The notes under the pieces are model-generated. The model saw only the letters and a program-made list of their open reading frames with translations, ran no database searches and was not told the DNA's origin. Shown here in pieces: positions 12,855-16,780 of a stretch of DNA of 16,780 nt. A program made the translations under genes and the position numbers. The stretch spans positions 1 to 16,780 of the forward strand of contig JBBKVS010000045.1 in the NCBI GenBank assembly GCA_037968555.1, written 5' to 3'. The stretch's first letter is position 1, and every line of letters begins with the position of its first letter. The stretch comes from JAWXBM01 sp037968555. GTDB lineage: Bacteria > Pseudomonadota > Gammaproteobacteria > Xanthomonadales > SZUA-36.

Positions 12855-14657
12855 CTATTTCTTGGTGTCTTGTTGCAGCACTGCCAGGAATGCTTCCTGG
12901 GGTATTTCCACACGGCCTACCTGTTTCATGCGTCTTTTACCCGCTTTCTGCTTTTCCAACAGCTTGCGTTTACGCGTGATGTCACCGCCATAACATTTTG
13001 CCGTCACATTCTTGCGCAATGCCTTCACCGTGGTGCGCGCGATAATCTGCGAGCCTATGGTTGATTGTATGGCTACGTCAAACATTTGCCGTGGAATCAG
13101 TTCTTTCATCTTGGTGGCCAGATCGCGGCCACGCCGCTGTGCCTGGTCGCGGTGCATGATCAGTGAAAGTGCATCAACCGCTTCGCCATTGATCAGCACA
13201 TCCACGCGCACGAAAGGCCCTGTCTGGAAGCGGATGAAATGATAATCGAAGGAGGCATAGCCGCGACTGACAGATTTCAGCTTGTCAAAGAAATCCAGCA
13301 CCACTTCTGACAGCGGTAATTCGTAGCGTATTGAAACCTGGCCGCCCAAATACTGGATGGCCAGTTGCGCTCCGCGTTTTTCCTCACAAAGACCAATGAC
13401 TGCGCCCACATAATCTTGCGGCACCAGGATATTCGCTTCAATGATGGGTTCACGGATCTCGACAATTTTATTGGCCACTGGCAGGCTGGCAGGATTCTCC
13501 AGGGTTACCACTGAACCATCAATCAGTTCAACTTCGTAAATCACGGTAGGTGCAGTGGTAATCAGGTCGACGTTGTATTCGCGTTCCAGCCGTTCCTGAA
13601 CGATATCCATGTGCAGCAAACCCAGGAACCCGCAGCGGAACCCAAAACCCAGTGCTTCGGAAGTTTCCGGCTCAAAACTGAGCGAAGCATCATTGAGCTG
13701 CAGTTTTTCCAGCGCTTCGCGCAGATCGGGAAAATCATCAGCATCAGTCGGAAACAGACCTGCAAATACTCGCGGCTGCATTTTTGCAAAGCCTGGCAAT
13801 GCTTTGTCTGCCGGGTTTCTTGCTGATGTAATGGTATCGCCAACCGGCGCACCGTGAATGTCTTTGATGCCGGCAACCAAAAACCCTACTTCGCCAGCTG
13901 ACAAACTGTCACGAAGCATTCGTTTTGGTGTAAATACACCCACCTGATCAACAAGGTGCTCGTCTTTGGTCGACATCATGACAACTTTGTCACGCTTGCC
14001 AACCTTGCCGTCAACCACCCTGATCAATGACACAATTCCGAGATAATTGTCGAACCAGGAATCGATGATCAGCGCCTTGAGTGGCGCGTCCGGATTGCCT
14101 TTGGGCTGCGGAATTTCTCTGACAAGGCGTTCCAGAACATCTTTAACACCCACACCGGTTTTGGCACTTACCGCCTGCGCGTTTTGTGCCTCGATGCCGA
14201 TGATGTCTTCAATTTCCTGTTTGACCTTTTCTGGATCCGCTGATGGCAGATCAATCTTATTCAGCACAGGAATCACTTCGAGGCCGAGTTCCACGGCGGT
14301 ATAACAATTGGCCACACTTTGTGCTTCTACGCCCTGAGCTGCGTCCACCACCAGCAATGCACCTTCACAGGCTGCCAGCGAGCGCGAAACCTCGTAGGAA
14401 AAATCTACGTGGCCGGGTGTATCGATAAAGTTGAGATGATAAATATGACCATCTTCCGCTTTGTAATCCAGCGTGACACTTTGCGCTTTAATGGTGATAC
14501 CACGCTCACGTTCGATATCCATGCTATCGAGCACCTGAGCCGACATTTCACGGTCAGTCAAACCATCACATAGCTGAATAAACCGATCAGCAAGCGTCGA
14601 CTTGCCGTGATCGACATGAGCGATGATCGAAAAATTGCGAATGTACTTTTGGTCCAT
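12855..14657 (-). CDS. lepA: Elongation factor 4 (LepA)
   Basis: Ribosome-binding translational GTPase (EF4), implicated in 30S biogenesis and translation under stress. With the ATG at 14657 the protein has 600 residues, one more than I recall for E. coli. The GTPase domain begins IRNFSIIAHVDHGKSTLADR (P-loop AHVDHGKST at 13-21) and contains RERGITIKAQ, FIDTPGHVDFSYEV and LNKIDLPSADP. LepA-specific regions follow: GFGFRCGFLGLLHMDIVQER, and the C-terminal domain ending GGDITRKRKLLEKQKAGKRR. LepA lacks the domain G' and domain IV of EF-G, and so does this protein. The frame extends to a TTG at 14684, but that would add nine residues not seen in the family. The gene follows the mucD terminator and probably has its own promoter in the 130-base gap. 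Confidence 0.97.
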   Translation of the reverse strand: MDQKYIRNFSIIAHVDHGKSTLADRFIQLCDGLTDREMSAQVLDSMDIERERGITIKAQSVTLDYKAEDGHIYHLNFIDTPGHVDFSYEVSRSLAACEGALLVVDAAQGVEAQSVANCYTAVELGLEVIPVLNKIDLPSADPEKVKQEIEDIIGIEAQNAQAVSAKTGVGVKDVLERLVREIPQPKGNPDAPLKALIIDSWFDNYLGIVSLIRVVDGKVGKRDKVVMMSTKDEHLVDQVGVFTPKRMLRDSLSAGEVGFLVAGIKDIHGAPVGDTITSARNPADKALPGFAKMQPRVFAGLFPTDADDFPDLREALEKLQLNDASLSFEPETSEALGFGFRCGFLGLLHMDIVQERLEREYNVDLITTAPTVIYEVELIDGSVVTLENPASLPVANKIVEIREPIIEANILVPQDYVGAVIGLCEEKRGAQLAIQYLGGQVSIRYELPLSEVVLDFFDKLKSVSRGYASFDYHFIRFQTGPFVRVDVLINGEAVDALSLIMHRDQAQRRGRDLATKMKELIPRQMFDVAIQSTIGSQIIARTTVKALRKNVTAKCYGGDITRKRKLLEKQKAGKRRMKQVGRVEIPQEAFLAVLQQDTKK

Positions 14658-14708
14658 GTAGTGCTGCGGCCGTGGCTGTGACAAATTTAGGTCGGTTTAA
14701 AATATACA

Positions 14709-14738
14709 AGGCCACCCGTTTACATAAACGGATGGCCT
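14709..14738 (-). terminator. Rho-independent terminator after mucD
   Basis: AGGCC..CCGTTTA and its complement form a 14-pair stem with a two-base loop gap (functionally a four-base loop). The only irregular pair, c15 against a32 of the 147xx positions, becomes G-U in the minus-strand RNA but is a mismatch in the other orientation. On the minus strand it is followed by UUGUAUAUUUU. Both facts point to termination of the mucD transcript rather than of something on the plus strand. It lies 50 bases past the mucD stop and about 50 bases before lepA. Confidence 0.75.
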
Positions 14739-14787
14739 CACAGTATAGGTATTCTGGCTGTATTATAACTGAGCCGGGCGCTTCGAC

Positions 14788-16236
14788 CTATCCTTTATCC
14801 TCATCCGCCGGTGTGTAGGCAATGAAGCTGGAAGTGCCATTGCGCCAAACATGCAAAGCTACCGCTTTGCCAGGCTTGATGTCTTCGATCAAATCACTAA
14901 ATTCAGACATACCACCTACATCCCTGCGGTTAATCATTAAAATCACATCGCCTGGCCTTAAACCCGCACGCCAGGCCGCATCACTTTCAACAGCAGTGAT
15001 CACAACGCCGCCTTTGGGGTCACCCAATTCGCGTCTGCGATCAGCATTGATGCTCTCTACCGCCAGACCCAGTGCATTGCTCTTGCCAGCAACCGTGTCT
15101 TCTTCCGCAATTGCTACACCGTCTTCACTGTTGAGTGAATCCAGCGTTACATCGAAGGTTTTTATTTTTCCTTCACGGCTGACTTCGACCTGAGCTTCTG
15201 TTCCAGGTGGGTTGGCACCTACCAGAGGCGGCAAGTCGTTCCAGGTATCAACAGCCGCGCCGTTGAAAGCCAGAATCACATCCCCTGCTTCGATGCCTGC
15301 ACGATCTGCAGAGCCACCTTTAGAAACTTCATTAACCAAAGCGCCGACCGGACGATCAAGATCCAGTGCCTCTGCCATTTCACGCGTCACAACGCCAACC
15401 ACAACACCCAACAGACCCCGCTCTACTTTACCGGTTTCAAGCAACTGCCTGGCGGTGCTTTCAGCCACTTCGATCGGAATGGAAAAAGACAGGCCGATGT
15501 AGCCGCCATTGGAGCTCAATATCCATGAGTTGACACCAACAACATCACCATTCATATCCAGCAAAGGACCGCCGGAGTTACCCCGGTTGATCGCCACGTC
15601 TGTCTGAATAAACGGTACATACTGCTGCGCCCCGTTGGTCCTGCCTTTGGCGCTAACAATGCCGGCGGTCACGCTTTGTTCAAAATTGAACGGTGATCCG
15701 ATTGCGGCGACCCATTGGCCAGCCTTTAACTCATCGGAGTTACCCATATGCAAAAACGCGAACTTTTCATTGTCAGTGATTTTCAACACTGCAATATCGC
15801 TGGCTTCATCAGAGCCTATCAGTTCCGCTTCAAACTCGCGTCGATCTGCAAGGCGTACGATAATCTGGTCGGCCCCTTCAATCACATGATGATTGGTCAT
15901 TACATAGCCATCTGCTGTGTAGATAAACCCTGATCCGGTTCCTTGTTGGTCAGGTTCTTCACCGCCCGGAGAGCCAGGCACACCAAAATAACGTCTTAAA
16001 AATGGAGGGATTTCCTGCTGTTGGCCCTGTTGTCCCGGCTCCATCTCGCTACTACCCTGACGGTCATTTTGTCGGCTCCGGACACCAAATTTGGTTACAT
16101 GAATATTAACCACTGCCGGACCAGCTTTTTCAACCAGACTGGTGAAATCCGGCAAGCCGGTTACTTCTGCCACTGCTGGCACACTCACAATCAGCAATAC
16201 GAGGACCGCAAATCGCATCATAACTTTCTGTATCAT
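14788..16236 (-). CDS. mucD: Periplasmic serine protease MucD (DegP/HtrA family)
   Basis: Periplasmic protease and chaperone of the DegP type; in Pseudomonas MucD restrains the AlgU envelope-stress response. With the ATG at 16236 there are 482 residues. A signal peptide covers about 1-23 (FAVLVLLIVSVPAVA, then EV). The trypsin-like domain has the triad His117 (TNHHVIEGA), Asp147 (SDIAVLK) and Ser221 (RGNSGGPLLD). A Gln/Gly-rich stretch at about 55-80 corresponds to the LA loop. Two PDZ domains follow (about 260-345 and 380-470), with GLLGVVVG and RPGDVILMINRRDVGG landmarks. An ATG at 16251 is also in frame, but the one at 16236 has GGAG seven bases upstream. The position right after rseC supports the mucD assignment over other HtrA paralogues. 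Confidence 0.95.
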   Translation of the reverse strand: MIQKVMMRFAVLVLLIVSVPAVAEVTGLPDFTSLVEKAGPAVVNIHVTKFGVRSRQNDRQGSSEMEPGQQGQQQEIPPFLRRYFGVPGSPGGEEPDQQGTGSGFIYTADGYVMTNHHVIEGADQIIVRLADRREFEAELIGSDEASDIAVLKITDNEKFAFLHMGNSDELKAGQWVAAIGSPFNFEQSVTAGIVSAKGRTNGAQQYVPFIQTDVAINRGNSGGPLLDMNGDVVGVNSWILSSNGGYIGLSFSIPIEVAESTARQLLETGKVERGLLGVVVGVVTREMAEALDLDRPVGALVNEVSKGGSADRAGIEAGDVILAFNGAAVDTWNDLPPLVGANPPGTEAQVEVSREGKIKTFDVTLDSLNSEDGVAIAEEDTVAGKSNALGLAVESINADRRRELGDPKGGVVITAVESDAAWRAGLRPGDVILMINRRDVGGMSEFSDLIEDIKPGKAVALHVWRNGTSSFIAYTPADEDKG

Positions 16237-16279
16237 TTTCTGACTCCACATATTTTCACAATCACTCAGTTATCAGCCC

Positions 16280-16305
16280 GCTAGCCCGACAGGCTTCTGG
16301 CTAGC
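16280..16305 (-). repeat. Inverted repeat spanning the rseC stop codon
   Basis: GCTAGCC (16280-16286) pairs with GGCTAGC (16299-16305) around a 12-base loop. The rseC stop codon TAG (16301-16303) lies inside one arm. In the minus-strand RNA the stem is followed by GGGCUGAUAACUG, with no U-tract, so it is not a classical terminator. It lies in the 64-base gap before mucD and may affect the relative expression of the two genes. Confidence 0.4.
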
Positions 16306-16780
16306 AGACATCTTGCGGCATTTTTTGACACATCCCCGGGGAGGCCGAGGGCGCGCAAGCCGCCAATTTCATCTCATTTAATACACTTTCAGCCGTGCCG
16401 CGCAGCCTGATTATTCGCATAACCAATGCAGCAGCCAATATGCCACCGACTAATGTTGCCGCATCCAGCAAACCATTGCTCAACTGGAAGCTGCTGGCAA
16501 CGGAAAATGCTGTCCAACCACCCAGCAAAGCAGCCAGCAGCGGCCATGCATAGTTCGCCAATACCATTTTCAAATACAAGCGTTCGGGTAAAGCCAACGT
16601 GACCATCTGTCCAACCCGAAAAAGCCCATCAGGATCCGCAAGTTGTAACAACACTGGTTGGCGTTGTAACAGCTTGGCAAACACGCCCGCGCCACAACCC
16701 TGTCCTTTGTCACAAACGGAGCAACCGGTTTGAGAACCCATGCGCACCCAAACCGTCTTGTTTTCACAACGCATGACTTG
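16301..16780 (-). CDS. rseC: RseC/MucC family envelope-stress protein, N-terminus cut by window edge
   Basis: Inner-membrane protein of the SoxR-reducing/sigma-E regulatory family (RseC in E. coli, MucC in Pseudomonas). The frame is open to the window edge, beginning QVMRCENKTVWVRM. Comparison with E. coli RseC suggests that only some six to eight residues are missing, so the ATG at 16774 is probably internal. The cysteine cluster CSVCDKGQGCG (C-x2-C-x5-C) matches the family. Two membrane helices follow: ANYAWPLLAALLGGWTAFSVA and LVGGILAAALVMRII. The C-terminal tail is short and contains three further cysteines, including the last residue. mucD starts 64 bases downstream, as expected for the algU-mucABCD order; the genes before it (algU, mucA, mucB) should lie just outside the window. 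Confidence 0.88.
   Translation of the reverse strand, partial: QVMRCENKTVWVRMGSQTGCSVCDKGQGCGAGVFAKLLQRQPVLLQLADPDGLFRVGQMVTLALPERLYLKMVLANYAWPLLAALLGGWTAFSVASSFQLSNGLLDAATLVGGILAAALVMRIIRLRGTAESVLNEMKLAACAPSASPGMCQKMPQDVC

Noticed and set aside
14762..14767. Perfect TATAAT on the minus strand between mucD and the terminator, a possible lepA promoter
   Set aside because: There is no -35-like sequence at 16-18 bases upstream, and transcription from it would pass at once through the 14709-14738 terminator. It does not stand as a promoter call.

Overview
This is a stretch of gammaproteobacterial chromosome. Every gene recognised lies on the minus strand, so transcription runs from high to low coordinates. 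Read in that direction, the first two thirds follow the order seen around mucD in Pseudomonas and relatives: rseC/mucC - mucD - lepA - lepB - DUF4845 - rnc - era - recO - pdxJ. An envelope-lipid module follows (a YdbH-like AsmA-type protein and a YnbE/YdbL-like lipoprotein), then rlmD - nagZ - hpt - methylthioinosine phosphorylase - fadH. rseC is cut by the right edge of the window and fadH by the left edge. The base composition is moderate, and the proteins look Pseudomonas- or Cellvibrionales-like. The species cannot be named from this window.

Layout. At 14788-16780 is the tail of the sigma-E/AlgU envelope-stress locus (rseC, mucD), closed by a good intrinsic terminator at 14709-14738. At 11496-14657 are lepA, lepB and a DUF4845 protein, with a 174-base leader between lepB and DUF4845 that holds two inverted repeats. 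At 8087-11450 are rnc, era, recO and pdxJ. A 268-base element with 32-base terminal inverted repeats (9581-9848) sits between the era stop codon and recO. At 5193-8041 is the YdbH/YnbE/YdbL-type pair, probably for phospholipid transport between the membranes, followed by a terminator-like hairpin. At 1-5067 is a tightly packed group: rlmD and nagZ are one base apart, and nagZ/hpt, hpt/mtnP and mtnP/fadH overlap by 1, 1 and 4 bases.

How the genes work together. mucD and rseC belong to envelope-stress control. lepA, rnc, era and rlmD act on the ribosome or its RNA. nagZ recycles peptidoglycan. The phosphorylase and Hpt form consecutive steps of purine salvage: methylthioinosine to hypoxanthine to IMP.

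No stretch over 300 bases lacks a gene. The longest intergenic segment (9596-9847) is almost entirely the inverted-repeat element.

Three points deserve attention. First, the element provides the probable start codon and first residues of recO. Second, rnc has no canonical start codon upstream of its conserved domain; instead there is a well-placed ATG followed at once by TAA, one base out of frame. Third, the lipoprotein has a second, internal signal-peptide-like segment, as if two secreted proteins had fused. I found no CRISPR array, defence system, prophage or RNA gene. Apart from the element, this is a conserved housekeeping region.
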